Origin: Penicillus capitatus
Lineage: Eukaryota; Chlorophyta
Assembly (NCBI GenBank): GCA_965649825.1
Contig: OZ287698.1
Coordinates: forward strand, 1,054,001-1,118,000
Direction: 5' to 3'
DNA: 64,000 bases
Every line of letters starts with the position of its first letter. Position 1 is the first letter of the stretch. This document shows positions 1-11,799 of the stretch, piece by piece. The position numbers and the translations under genes were made by a program. The notes under the pieces were generated by a model. The model was not told the origin of the DNA, ran no database searches, and saw only the letters and a program-made list of their open reading frames with translations.

Positions 1-771
1 GATACTGAGCTCGCGGTATTCTGACGGAGATTTTCAAAAACAAGCGACCGCTTTCAGAAAACAAACTCCCTTTTTCTTTCCACAGAGAAACGTAAGAGTC
101 AATGAAACAAAGACTTGGGCACGAAACAAACAAGAGAATGGCGCAAAACCAAATGCGAATCGAGAACAACGACGCACATTGCTCGACTTCGATATCATGA
201 TCGCCAAAGAAACGCCGCGTAGTGCAGCCGTAACTCGAACTTGTCGCGTGATGCAACGCACGGTGCAGAAGGGTCTTTCGACGGAAAAGATTTAAAAAGA
301 TCAGTCTTTACAACAGGACGCGGTTTTATAATCGTACGCTTTTTGTGAACCTCATGATCGCTCCGGTCTGTCCGATCATCGTTACAACACACGGTATTGC
401 CATTTCGCAAAGTTCCGGACTGATATACGTGTCGCCGGTCGGCCGAGCAGAAAACGATTCACAGCGGAAGACTCTTACAAGTAATCGGAGCAAGGTAAAA
501 CGAGATCCAGATTGTTCATTAAATACTGCGTGATGACGCGACTTCCAAGGCAGATGACTCAGCACCTCATCAGAACCAGAGAAAAGGACCCCTAACGGGT
601 CAACAAAACCAATTGACATGACAACCAGCGTCTCAAAAACAAAGTATCCCCTTCCGCACAAGACAGTCACATCACCGTGGAAATCTTGGCGACAATACGG
701 TGACTGGATGACAGTCTTCCGAAAATCGTCAGGAAGGGCTGTTGTCGTAACCAAAGTCGCCAAAAGCCGTC
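1..771. other. No confident gene
   Basis: I see no family signature here. A 145-codon open frame lies on the minus strand at 326-763, and other frames open opposite it. It has no recognisable motif and no splice sites that extend it, so I do not call it a gene. The stretch may be upstream DNA of the small gene that starts at 772. Confidence 0.5.
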
Positions 772-1036
772 ATGGGTGCAGGGTGGCCGGCAGAGTAAGT
801 CGTCAAAAAAGTCGTCATAGGTGCGCGCATAAGTTGGAGACAGCGCCTTCTCGGTTGTGGGGATCGACCCGAAGCGGATGGTGCAGTTGGACCAGTTCGA
901 GAAGTATGACCGCGGGGGTTCAATTCCTGCGCCGGACACAGAGGAGGGACGTCCCATCAGAGTTGACCCGGTTGTGTTTGGCGAGCCCGCGCCAAATTGG
1001 ATGGGTTACGGCGGGGAAAGGACAACGTCGCGCTAA
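772..1036 (+). CDS. Small hypothetical protein, two exons
   Basis: Two exons, 772-794 and 844-1036, join in phase across a 49-nt GT-AG intron (donor GTAAGT) and give 71 residues. The second exon is rich in acidic and aromatic residues, with stretches such as LDQFEKYDRGG and a C-terminal NWMGYGG, and looks coding rather than random. I do not recognise the family. Its size and composition would suit a small organellar or respiratory-complex protein, but this is a guess. The support is that the intron length and splice signals match every well-identified gene in the window. A further upstream exon cannot be excluded. Confidence 0.4.
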
Positions 1037-2488
1037 GTTCGGGGGCCGACAATAGGGTCACCACCCGGACAAAAACTCGTCCTCTTGCCCTTTGGCCCTT
1101 TAGCCGACGAATGCTGAAGAAAGCACGACAAACTGTCGGGAAATCACAGATCCGAAAGATCTGTTTTTGACTATAGTGGCCACGGACTGTGCCTTCCGTT
1201 TTCCGTGCGAGTAAGTTCTGCCAGCTCTTTTCACAAACACATGCACAAGTGAGGCTGTTAGGGTGTACTGCGACACCTATCCGGCTTGCGACGTTTTTTA
1301 CCGACTCTTTAAGTTTACTGTTCCAACCGCCAAGTGTCCATGTTAATCTGCGTGGAGTTTAATGACTATGCTATATCGGCCAATAGAAAGATCGGACGGA
1401 TTGTTTTTATAAAGAGGCCGCGCGCCTCAAGGTAATATGGTTCTCGGATCGAGCTTCTATTAGCGCGCGTCTTTTTCATGAATCGTTAAGAACAAGGGTG
1501 CCTTTTGTGCACGCCTCTATGTTTCTATCTTTGTAAACCACCTTCCTGTACTAAGACGGTTTGGATGCAACTTACGGCCATTTTCATAAGCCTCTAGTCG
1601 TATGCGTATGCACTGCTTTCGGTGATGAACGCAGCAGTACAGACTCTTTCAAAGTCGTGGAAGTCTTCTTGCATTTGTAACGATTATAATCCCTCGACAG
1701 TCGCGTAGTGCGTACTTCGCCGCCTACCTGATGGCGAATTTTACAAATGTATTTGGCTGAGAAGGAAGAAGCGAACTTCAAGGGAAATCTATTCATTAAC
1801 GAAGACGGGAGATCAAACCTCGTGATTTGAGGGCTGCGATGGCACCCTCCTCGGATCGATTACTGTACAAAATACATCTCTGGCGGGGATCGTCTTTAAG
1901 CTTTAATGGAATGCTTATTCTCATCCACCGAGACAAATAAGCTGAATGCGGACTTGGTGCTCAAGATCTCATCTTTTCGGAAGGCTTTAATATGATAGCA
2001 GATCTTTGTTTTGTAAGATAGTTGGTTATCTGTGTGTACGTGCGCCGGGAGCCTGACATGATGGAAGCAACACGTGATCGCTTCATCTGTGGCTCATTTA
2101 CGTTAAACGTATCGAAATTTCTTCCTGCGATCGAGGTGAGATCATTGCAACTCATAATGCTCGAGACATAACGACAACATGACTGCTGTCAGCCTCTGCC
2201 GATCTGCTGTATCCGCCGAATAGGCATCTTGAAAACCGTGCAGGGAAAGCGCTTTCCCACTTAGACTGAGATATAGACAAAGCCAAAATTTGAAGCGTTG
2301 CTAAATGGTTTGAACGTTGTAGACAAAAAACGTCAATATTTGAGAAGTTTGGCAATGGTAAAATCCGATCTGTGTTGCTCAGTGGTTTGAACGTTTGGGA
2401 ACAAAGACATCGACCTCATGGGTTAGGCATTGGCAGCATCTTGAGCTCATTCAGCGGCGAGATACCTGTCGCACACGTTTCAGCTTAT
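1037..2488. other. Intergenic, nothing recognised
   Basis: No ORF or exon chain with a recognisable product was found on either strand. Near 2300-2390 the phrase GGTTTGAACGTT occurs twice, about 90 bp apart, in an otherwise unremarkable A+T-richer stretch. Confidence 0.4.
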
Positions 2489-3160
2489 TCACTCAGAGAT
2501 GAGAGCTAACCCGGTGGCCTGGTAACTGACTCGGGCGCTGTACACCTCCGTGTTGCACCAGATGTTGAAGTGAATTTTGCATCCCATCGTTGTAATGTCC
2601 GAAACGGAAATGTCCCAGCGACCGTTGAAGTTCTTATTGATGTCCAATTTCTCGAGCGCGACGAAGACGGAAGGAGGTTCGGCATAGGTCACTCCGAACG
2701 TAACGTCGACTGCTTTCTCGCGAGCCTTTGTTTGGTCGGGTGTCCAAGGGCGCACCGGACAGGACTTGGTATCACCGGTCCTGCCGAAATCCGCCTTCCC
2801 GATCACGATACGAAGCGGCGGACACTTCATGCCCATGACTTTCTTCATCCAGTCGAGGCAGTTCGGCGAAGCACCCTAGATCACAAAAAACGTTCTCTTA
2901 GCGCGAGCCCCGCCATTTGTCTGGCGTCTTCTGACTTCCTTGTCCGCGGTGTCGCATCCAACGTTTGTCTCCCCATGTGCCCAGGCAAGTGCTTCTGCAT
3001 GAACCCGTAGTCAAATTCGCGCAACGAGGGACAGAAAACAAGGGACGAAGTTCGACATACCCTCGGCGTGCGATCCCGTGTGCTCCTCGACGAGACGATA
3101 GCCTTGCGCACACACGTACGCACTCAGAAACAAACAGACGCCAAGCAAAAAACGAGACAT
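2489..3160 (-). CDS. Secreted H-type lectin (copy B)
   Basis: Three exons (3061-3160, 2936-2994, 2489-2875) join in phase across 66- and 60-nt GT-AG introns and give 181 residues. The first exon encodes a typical signal peptide (MSRFLLGVCLFLSAYVCA). The last exon carries an H-type lectin domain: F-x-V-x-Y-x-x-PP, then LDINKNFNGRW, then ITT, then W-C-N-T and a closing VYSARVSYQATG. Family members are small secreted sugar-binding modules with the SYQAIG-type strand at the C terminus. Copy B has an extra cysteine-bearing exon that copy A lacks. The sugar bound and the role (adhesion or defence) cannot be read from sequence. Confidence 0.75.
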
Positions 3161-3743
3161 CTTCCAACGCCAAGTGAAACGACAAACGCGGAAAAAGTCT
3201 CGACCTGCTTTAGAGTCGACGCTTTCCGAGGCAAAGAAGAACTCAAATCCGCAGAAACGAATGGTCGAAACGCCCTTTGTAGCAAAGAATAGAATTATTC
3301 TTCATTATGCGACGTCAGTTGATGTGACATCAGATTCGACGGCGCTTACGATCAGGGTAACTTGCACTTCATGCCTGTCCAACCGGCCGTCTTTCGGTTT
3401 TTCTTGCCCAGAGACTGTGTTGTGTATCATAGAGTCTGTCTTTAGTCCTTTGCATGACATTGTCGCGGAGGGATCCCGGTTACCGCAATCGAAATGATCT
3501 GTGATGTCTGCTTTGGCGATCGGCATTTCACCTAACCCATCAAAATTACCAAAATGCACTGAGCGTTTCAAAAAGAGGCAACAACAACATCTAAGGTTTA
3601 TGAATTCTCAAGAATGGAAACAGAGACAATAAGGAGAGTTCTTCTGCCGCATTCTGCGGGTACAACAGTGGTGGCCCACTAGGCAGCAACTCTGTCAGAC
3701 AGAACATCCCTCGTCGACTTGAGCCGTTCGAACGAAGTGTGAT
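3161..3743. other. Intergenic between lectin copies
   Basis: Roughly 580 bp separate the start of lectin B from the stop of lectin A, both on the minus strand. No exon was recognised. It should contain the promoter of lectin B and the 3' UTR of lectin A. Confidence 0.4.
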
Positions 3744-4233
3744 TTACCCGATGATCTGATAGGCGACAATGCTGCTATAGACATACGTGTTGCACCAGAC
3801 CTTGAAGTGAATGACGCAGCTCGTCGTCGTGATGTCGGACACTTCAACTATCCAACGGCCGTTGTAGTCTTTGTTAATGTCCAATCTGGTCAGCCAAGCG
3901 CTGACAGTGGGAGGTTTGGAGAATTCGACGTCGAAATTGATCGTAACGCTTTGCTCGCGGGCGGCCGTCTGCTCAGGTGTCCAAGGCTTCACTGGACAGC
4001 TACCGGTATCGCCAACTTTCGAGAAATAGTGACTTCCTGTCGCAAGCGTAATGCCTGCAAAGACGGAAGCACCTTGCGTTCCCTTTGCATTATAGTCTTA
4101 GAGAGAACCGACCTCCGAGGTGGACGGCATCGGGACGATTCATCTCGTTGCTCGCGTCTTCTTCGGTCACATAACCCTGGATCGTCGAGCCGAGGACGCC
4201 GAAGAGGAGGAAACAAAGCAAAAAGCTCTTCAT
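3744..4233 (-). CDS. Secreted H-type lectin (copy A)
   Basis: Two exons, 4113-4233 and 3744-4054, join in phase across a 58-nt GT-AG intron and give 143 residues. Residues 1-20 form a signal peptide (MKSFLLCFLLFGVLGSTIQG), followed by an acidic linker. The lectin domain includes SKPPTVSAWLTRLDIN, DITTTSCVIHF, KVWCNTYVYSS and a terminal VAYQIIG. The gene lies at one end of a 1.4-kb sequence present again, inverted, at 38.1-39.5 kb. That second copy has a frameshift, so this one is the likelier functional version. Confidence 0.78.
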
Positions 4234-5170
4234 GTTGACGTTTCAAGAAACAGTTGTGGTTCAACAAGCACTCAGCACAATTGCGGGCGGAAAAACAAAA
4301 GCGACAAAATTGCGGGCGGAATCCGAGGTTAAATGCCGTAAATCTGAGTCAGTATGGATTACCTGGATCATCCTGAGATCCACCGCCGTGCTGCTGCAGC
4401 ATGACGTCAGACGGATCTCTGCTTGCGTGTCCAGACGACGCGGGTCGCTGCAGCGCGGTGCGGGAGGTCGAGTGTTTGCGTCGTACAGCTGCATGCCGTC
4501 GTCACCTGCGCTGCTGCCTCTAGCTCACCACGTCCTCCAGAGAATAATCATCGGACTTCGGACCTGCGAATGAAAACAGCCTCCGTTCAACAGTACAGAT
4601 GCATTTCGCGTACTGCCGAGTATCGATTCTATTTTGAGGTCCTGGAGTGTTTAGCGCTCAAGACTGTCGCCAATTCCCGAACAGCTTTTGCACAATCATG
4701 TGCATGTTCTGCTTTCCGGTTGTTTCATGCGAGAATACGAGCTGTCTAGCTTGGACATGCAGTAAGGCTCTCTATCTTACTCCATCGTCCTGTTTAACAA
4801 TTCAGTGTGCAGCAGATAATGTTGATGGACTGACCTTGATCCTCCAGTAAGGCACTACATTCTGCCAGCCTCCGATAAATAACAGAAGTAGTAGTAGTCG
4901 CCTTTTACACGAAACGATGGTGAATAAGTGAGAGGCGATCGCTATCCTTCGATGGACCAGACGACGGTCTGGTTGTGGAGCTGGTGGACCCAATCCATCA
5001 TCGGATCCATGAAGGCAGGCAAATCGTAAAGGCTCGTTTTCTCGCTTATGCTTCGACAGACAGGGCGATGAGAACTCTAAGTCGGGTGTGATGGCTCTCC
5101 TCTCTCCTGGTGAGTGCTGCGTCCTCGATCTCTTCGCCTGACATCCTGCAGAGGATCGGCCACGTCAATT
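3744..5170 (-). repeat. Inverted duplication, left arm
   Basis: Lectin A and about 940 bp upstream of it recur in opposite orientation at 38070-39485. The similarity covers exons, the 58-nt intron and non-coding upstream DNA. It fades just past the lectin stop on one side, and near the sequence GTGGCCGATCCTCTGCAG on the other. Conserved non-coding identity implies a fairly recent segmental duplication. Short open frames in the upstream part (for example 113 codons at 4232-4573) recur in the other arm only because the DNA was copied. Confidence 0.8.
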
Positions 5171-5285
5171 CGCGAGGTTGCGTAGTACAGTACATCCGAC
5201 GTGGAGATCTGTGGATTTCGTCCATTCCCGTGCTGCGAGGTTTCGTTTTTATCTTTGCGCGTCCTTCGGTTAATCCTATCCTTTT

Positions 5286-5787
5286 ACGAAGCGTCGCTTC
5301 CTCTTGGTCGTGTTTCTTGCTCTTGTGTTTGTCAAAAACGCGGATGCCTCTGTCTCGCTCGAAGAAGACGCCGCTGAGAATTCCGACAGTGGCGGCGCCG
5401 AAAGCATCGGAGGTTGGATTCCTTGTCACCTGCTCCATTCAAACGCCGACCTAAGCAAAACTGCTTTCCACAGGGATCACAGTGACGACTGGAGAGCTGG
5501 CGTATAGCAACATTGGGGATAAAAGTGAATGCCCCGTGATGCCGTAATCGGATGCGCAAACGGCGGCGCGCGTGGTCACGACGCATGTCCTCTTCGACAC
5601 AGAGTTTAGGAAGCCGCCGACAGTGTTCCTCTCTGTCACAAGACTTGCAGCGTCCAACGCCATGGATGTCGCACGCTATTAGCTTAAGATCCTTGAGGTG
5701 ACGGAAACGGGGTTTGTTCTCGAAGTGCGCACATGGTGCAACTCCTACATCCACAAAATGAAAGTCAGTTACATGGCCATCGGGTAA
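5286..5787 (+). pseudogene. H-type lectin pseudogene (copy C)
   Basis: Two exons, 5286-5412 and 5474-5787, are separated by a 61-nt GT-AG intron at the same place and phase as in lectin A. The products align along their length: signal-peptide-like start, GIT-x-TTG, TEFRKPPTVFLS and a final YMAIG. Three lesions are visible. The start codon is ACG at 5286, a TAA falls where lectin A has the Trp of KPWTP, and a TAG falls just after the segment ending ARY. It lies head-to-head with lectin A. Reassigned stops are unlikely because neighbouring genes end with TAA and TAG. Confidence 0.75.
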
Positions 5788-6355
5788 GGAAGACTCGATG
5801 CCGCAGCTCTTGTCATTTCAATGTCTGTAGGAAAGGAATCTAGTGTAGTTCCACGCGTCGCGAAGCTGCCGACGAGCTGCTGATTTTTTGGTTGATTTCA
5901 CTTTGTTCTTAAACTCCAAATCCCCGAACAGACACTTTTCGCCCACGCGGCATTTTTCATTTTAATCATGAGCCGCTGTCATACTGCAAAGATCTAGATG
6001 TTTGAACACTGTTGAGCATTCACCTGTTAGCATGCATTTTGCATTTCTTTGTCCATCGCGTTGAACTAACTGATCAACCAGTCACTCCAATAGTAGTTTA
6101 CGTTGATCGCTGCACATAGTTCACTAACATTCATTCTATGAATTGACGGCTGATCAAGATCAGCACGTTACAGAAAGAAAACTTCTTATCGTGTGCCATG
6201 GGAGCATTGTTCTTCACCGGCGAGCCCAAGCCCAGCACATCCTATTTAGATAGCTTCACTCCCAGTGATCTGCTCCCGAGTCAAGATTGTGCCCGGCGAC
6301 GCATTTGATGATGCCATTCAATTGATCACGACAAGTGTTCGTTAGGTTTTTGAGG
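5788..6355. other. Intergenic
   Basis: A+T-richer DNA between the dead lectin and the cyclophilin gene. No exon or RNA gene recognised. Confidence 0.4.
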
Positions 6356-7128
6356 ATGGGCAATTCCCCAAGCAAACGTTCCCTCTTAAAAGTCGCGCGC
6401 AGCAAAACGTCCTATACGCCGCCTTTCCGAGATCCTTTGCCCGTTCACCCACTACAGATAAAAACGACCTTTTCCAAAGTGCCGTGTTTTGTAGTTTAAC
6501 CCTCTAGTCTATCTAGACATTCAGCTCGGGAGACGAACACCGGTATGGTTAGGTCGTATCGTCATCGAGCTGCGCAAAGATATCGTCCCCAAGACAGCAG
6601 ACTATTTTCTCAAACTAACAACCTCACATGTCGCCGGATTTACCCTAAAGGGATGCCATTTCCACCGCATCTTCTCTCATTTTCTATGCCAGGCACGCCG
6701 AGGTCTGTTCTCAAGGGGAACATCTTCAATAATTTGAAGTGTTGTTCCCTGTAGACGGGTGCACTGAAGGTAGTGGATGAGCTCAACGATCCAGCTGAGG
6801 AACCAGTCAGCCTGGAAGGAGACAGTTTGGTGTTGGAACACGTGGAAGGTGTCCTCTCGATGGATCCCATTTCTTCACAGTTCTCACTCTGTGGGACATC
6901 TGTTCCATGGCTGGATGGACATCACATTGTCTTCGGTCAGGTAAATGCTAACCGAGGGGGCACAGGGCGGAGAGAAATCTGGCGGCTCTGTAGGTGATTG
7001 ATGGCTATGGGATTGTGAAGGCAATACAGATGTGTGGCACACCAACAGGGTTTCCATGTATGGAAGCGAGAATCGTCGACTGTGGCCAACTGGATGGTGA
7101 GAACATCGATCATGTGTCTTGTCTTTGA
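6356..7128 (+). CDS. Divergent cyclophilin (peptidyl-prolyl isomerase), frame problem inside
   Basis: An exon near 6505-6700 encodes GRIVIELRKDIVPKTADYF and CHFHRI, the cyclophilin core. The next encodes LSM, SQF and PWLDGHHIVFGQ. After a 53-nt intron (6942-6994) the last exon gives VIDGYGIVKAIQ and IVDCGQLDG. The gene may start at 6356 with MGNSPSKRS, a good N-myristoylation signal, followed by about 40 basic residues. Cyclophilins isomerise Xaa-Pro bonds. Here the usual FMxQGGDF segment has become FLCQARR. The exon after the putative 52-nt intron starting near 6699 reads in a frame one base off, so this is a very divergent member, a decayed gene or a sequence error. The junction at about 6480-6503 is also unsettled. 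Confidence 0.6.
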
Positions 7129-7413
7129 TACCGAGTGTTGGTGTGTATCTGAATCAGCGAGTGCCATTCTCGCAAGTGCTTTGCCAGAAAGCTCAGCATC
7201 GGCTCTACCGATGACACCATCTTCAACAACGAAACACATTTCACCAAAAATTTTGCGGAGTGTTATTGTGGCCGTGGGCATCCTTTCCAGTACATGGTAC
7301 GTGTCAGATAACGGAGATGTTATTGTTTCGAGTATGAAGAGAGTGACGTAGGCTGCTGCATCGCCCGGTGGAACGTACGAAGCTTGTTGGGAATCTTTTA
7401 AAGAGTGTGACAT
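6937..7413 (-). CDS. Hypothetical protein, doubtful
   Basis: A 158-codon minus-strand frame starts with ATG 85 bp downstream of the IleRS stop. The stretch MPTATITLRKIFGEMCFVVE to SGKALARMAL reads like protein, but I recognise no family. Its 3' half lies antisense to the last cyclophilin exon, so it may end earlier through an intron or may not be a gene. Confidence 0.3.
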   Translation of the reverse strand: MSHSLKDSQQASYVPPGDAAAYVTLFILETITSPLSDTYHVLERMPTATITLRKIFGEMCFVVEDGVIGRADAELSGKALARMALADSDTHQHSVSKTRHMIDVLTIQLATVDDSRFHTWKPCWCATHLYCLHNPIAINHLQSRQISLRPVPPRLAFT

Positions 7414-7497
7414 CTTTTCAAGTGAAATCCAGTTTCCGTGTCAGGGCACACGTTTCCCTCGACTAAAGAGATGATTGGCGTTGTTGATGACGCAGCT

Positions 7498-10400
7498 CTA
7501 GCGTTCGTTTTTGAGACACTGTTCAAATTTCTCTCCGGATGAAGGCCAGAAATGCTTTCCGGACTCCAATGTTAATGAGCGTCCATTTACCACAACCTCT
7601 AAGATACCTCCTGCAAACATGTATCCATCCGTCCGTCCGTTGAAAGATGGACTGCCGGACCTTTATTGGAAATCTCTGCCAGCAGCTTTGAGCGATCTCG
7701 ACTGGCTAAGTAAAGCGTCGCATCTTCAAGCAGGTCACGATCCGCAAACGCATCTGGTTCTGGGGCAATCGTCGTCGGCGTGATCATGGCGACATATGAG
7801 ATGTTTCCATCCTCTGCCTTGATGAGCTGATTCTCTCTGAACAGGACTGCTGCACCGATTGGCTTCTCCTTTAACGGCATTACTGGGGAGCCCAATGCCT
7901 GCTTCAGGTATTCCCTCTGCGATGCCAGAGCCTTCTCGAAGAGAGGATTGATCTCCGTTTCAGGCAACTCATAGTAAAGCTCGATGGAATCCGTCACTGT
8001 CAGTCCTGCCTTCTTTCTGAGTTTCTGATAGCGATTGACGACTTCACGTGCCACGCCCTGTTCAATCATCGACGTATCGATATGCAGATCCAGCATCACC
8101 AAGACGTCACGATCACTGTTGGCAGCAATTTGCGTTTCGTCTGCGCCCTCCGGCATCTTAAACTCCCTCAATACCTGTGCAGTCGATGGTTCAGATGATC
8201 ATTCCACGAACTGCTCAAGTTGCCTTGATTTCGTTGGATGAGATGATGTGACCTTCGATTTCGAGGGAACCTTCCTGCTCCAAACGCAGCAAGCTCTCGA
8301 TAGATAGAGCTTTGATCGCTGTCGAGACAGGGCCCATTGCTTTGCCCAGTTTTGCTCCCAGCGCCTTCCAATCGGGCTCTCCCTTTATCTTGGCATACTT
8401 TAAGGGATCATTACACGTCTTCAGGTTCAGCACATTCATCTCTTCCTTGACATATTCTGAGAGTTCACCTGAGATGCACACAGAAGGATCGCCGCAGATC
8501 ATCAGCGTCTTTCACAATGAAGTCTCTACCAGCGACATCTTCTAGAAAAGTGTTGTCTGGGTGGACAACGATGAGTTCATGGATTGGCATTTTGACAGGA
8601 ATATTTTTCTGCGCACGGATCTTCCGACCCAGTTCCACCACGCGGTGCATCCTTTCCACCGATTGCTGAATCTGTTCGTCTCCTTCATGCAGCGCCACAC
8701 TTTCTGGATACTCACAGAAATGCACACTATCTGGCAGAGCATCCATCGCCGTCTCTGGCACACATTTTCTCAAGTTCCCATACATCTTTTCCGTCAAAAA
8801 AGGGGTAAAGGGAGCCATCACTTTGCATACAGTAAACAAGACACGATACAAACTCGCCAACGCAAATGCCGCATTCTCCGCGCCGTCTTTTCCCTGCACA
8901 ACAGATGCTCACACCTCAGCCTTCAATATCTCAGCAGCACTGCCTTCAGCCGTCTTCGATTGAATCGAATGTAGATGTTCGTCAAACTGTCAATAAACTT
9001 CACTAGATACGGCACGACCGTATACAGGCGATAAGCATCCATCTCTTTGCGAACATAGCTCGTCAAGGATCGAGCCGCAGCTCCGATCCACTTGTCAAAT
9101 ATGTTCGTCGCTTTGTTCAGATCCATCTGTCCACCACAAGATCATCATTCTGCAGGACTGTCTTCTTAAAGGACCACGCACTTGGTCAGGATGGAAGGCC
9201 GTGTGCGTTTCTTGCTGCCATCTGAGGACGTTCTGGACGAGGAATCGATAGGCATTGTACCAGGGAAGAAACACGACTTTGACCACGTCTCGAACACCCG
9301 ACTCCAGAAAGCGGATCGACTCGCCACGGACGACGGGAGAATCGATCAGGTACAGGCGCAGCGCATCTGCTCCGTATCTGTCGACGACATCCACTGGATC
9401 AGGGTAGTTCTTTAGTCTCTTGCTCATTTTCTTCCCATCAGCTGCCAGTACCATTCCATTGACGACATTGTTTTTGAAAGCTGGCTTATCGAAAAGGGCC
9501 GTCGATAAGACCATCAATGTATAGAACCAACCGCGTGTCTGATCCAATCTACACGGTCCATCGCAGAAAGGGACAGGGAAACAGAGATCCTACCCTTCTG
9601 CTATGAAATCTGCAGGAAAGTTGTTTTCAAACAGCGAACGGTTTTCGAACGGATAGTGAACTTGGGCATACGGCATGCTGCCGCTTTCAAACCAGCAGTC
9701 GAATACTTCATCCACCCGACGTAGCTGTCCCTTCCCTTGCTTGGACGGAATCGTCAGTTCGTCAATAAAATGTCGATGCAGATCCGAAACCTATAGAAGG
9801 TCATCCATCGCTGTGGAGAAGGTATGGGCATTGGAGCGTTGCTTTGTGTCCGGACAGTTCTTCAAGTTCTTGTCTCGATCCAATAACAACGATCTCTTCG
9901 CCGTCTTCGCTCATCCAAATGGGCAATGGTGTTCCCCAGAACCGACTTCGAGAAATGGCCCAGTCTCTTGCATTTTCAAGCCAGTTATGAAAACGGCCTT
10001 CTTTGACCGATTTTGGCACCCAGTACGTTTCGGCATTGTTCTTCAAGAGACGATCCTTGATCGACTCGACCTTGACAAACCAACTGGGGACGGCCTTGTA
10101 AATCAGAGGCGTCTCAGATCTCCAGCAGTAGGGGTAGGAATGCTGAATATTCGATGCATCTAAGAGTCTCCCTCTCGATTTTATGTCCTTCACAATGAGC
10201 TTATCAGCATCTTTGATATAGCTACACACATGCCGTCCACTCCGGAGAGAGAATCTCAGGGCGGTGCCTTACATGCCCGCAAAGTCTGTCACATCTTCTG
10301 TAAACATACCGGCATCGTCGACAGGACATGGCAAGAATCCGCCTTTCTGAATGATCCCGTGTGCCAAGCAGACGCGATAATCATCTTCACCAAATGCAGG

Positions 10401-11721
10401 TGCCTGGTGAACGATACCTGTTCCAGAATCGGCCGTGACGTAAGCGTCGGTCACAACGCGAAATCCTCCGTTGTCTTTGAGTGAAACAAAGTAAGGGAAG
10501 AGAGGCTCGTATGCAAGGCCCTCCAACTCCTTTCCTTTCATCTTAGACATCACTTGAAATCCACTGCCATCTTTGCTCTTCTTTTTGGGAACGGCCTCCG
10601 GAATGCTGGACAAGAGACACTCCGCCACAATATAGACGCTGCCAGTCTTTGGATCTTTTGCCTAGAAACGACCCGTTGTCAGACAGCATCGACATCCATA
10701 CAAACAGAAAAGCCAGATCAATGTTCATATGTTATCTTGCTTCTTGGGTTACTTCATATGGCGCATACCTTCACATAGTCAAAGCTTTCATTCACACACA
10801 GGGCGATGTTGCTTGGCAGTGTCCACGGTGTGGTTGTCCAGGCCACAAAACGCGCTGCATCCGGGTCTTCCACGACCGGAAACGTCACCTGATGTCCCAT
10901 CGCCCTTTCTACAATCGCCATCCCCGGAGACGAGAATTCACCATGATGGAAGGATCCTGGACGTCTTTGTAATTCAGTCCAGCTTCAAAATTCGACAGCG
11001 GCGTGCAGCATCCCGTCGAGTAAGCCATAACCTGCCCATCCAATCTGATGCCGCGTCCAAGGCATCTATCTGGCTGTACTTTGAATCCCGAATAGACGAG
11101 GTCTTTTTCATAGAGCTGTTTGAAGACCCACCACACACTCTCCATAAAGCTAACGTCCAATGTCTTATAATCGTTCTCGAAATCAATCCATCGTCCCAAT
11201 CGCTTCACTGTCTTCTCCCATTCCTTGGAATATCGCATGACGATGTTCCGACATTCTTCGTTGTAAACGGGGATGCCCATTTTCAGAACATCCTCACGCG
11301 ATTTGATATCTAGACAGAGAGTGGGTCACGGGCAAGGGTGCTGACGACGAAGGGGTAGATGTACTGAATGTCCGGTCGATCTCGTATTCGACTGGGAGTC
11401 CATGACAGTCCCATCCAAAACGACGGGAGACGTGATGACCCGTGGCCGAGGCGTAGCGCGTGACGATGTCCTGCGTTGTGGATCCGATCTCGTGGCGTGC
11501 GACGATAAGCGTGCGTGCGATACTTTGATCGTTCCTGCTAGGATGTGACCGTAGTGTGGCAGTCCAGTGGCAAATGGCGGCCCGTCATAGAAAACGAATT
11601 CGGGTTTGCCTTCTGTGCGCTTTAGTTGTTGAGGAAACGCTTGAATGTCATCCCAAAAGCGCAGGATGTCGACTTCTTCATCAGGAAAGCTGTAGTCTTT
11701 GCCTTCCTTTACATCCTCCAT
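7498..11721 (-). CDS. IARS1: Isoleucyl-tRNA synthetase, cytosolic type
   Basis: Fourteen exons join without a frame break into 1164 residues: 11524-11721, 11365-11470, 11080-11309, 10942-11031, 10769-10888, 10273-10661, 9843-10221, 9594-9790, 9182-9548, 8944-9126, 8530-8893, 8224-8468, 7661-8174, 7498-7610. The class I signatures are present: PHYGH (HIGH box) in exon 1 and KMSKR in exon 9. So are [33 protein letters not shown] and [15 protein letters not shown]. The enzyme charges tRNA-Ile with isoleucine in the cytosol, and the order of segments matches the eukaryotic enzyme. The C-terminal tail is shorter than in animals. Ten introns are GT-AG. Three (9791-9842, 8894-8943, 8175-8223) are GC-AG. 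All are 45-61 nt except one of 107 nt (10662-10768). Confidence 0.95.
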
Positions 11722-11799
11722 CGTCAGAACAATGATGTGACACTTCGAAATGGATGAACGTTTAAAGAATACATATTCGCCATCTCATTGCAAACCCGA

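Noticed and set aside
4232-4573. 113-codon frame seen again at 38653-38994 with almost the same protein
   Set aside because: The match follows from the inverted DNA duplication, and changes between copies are not concentrated at third codon positions. Not evidence of a gene.
5286-5787. Reassigned TAA/TAG codons, to rescue the lectin with stops
   Set aside because: Well-identified genes here end at TAA, TAG and TGA where family proteins end. The start codon is lost as well.
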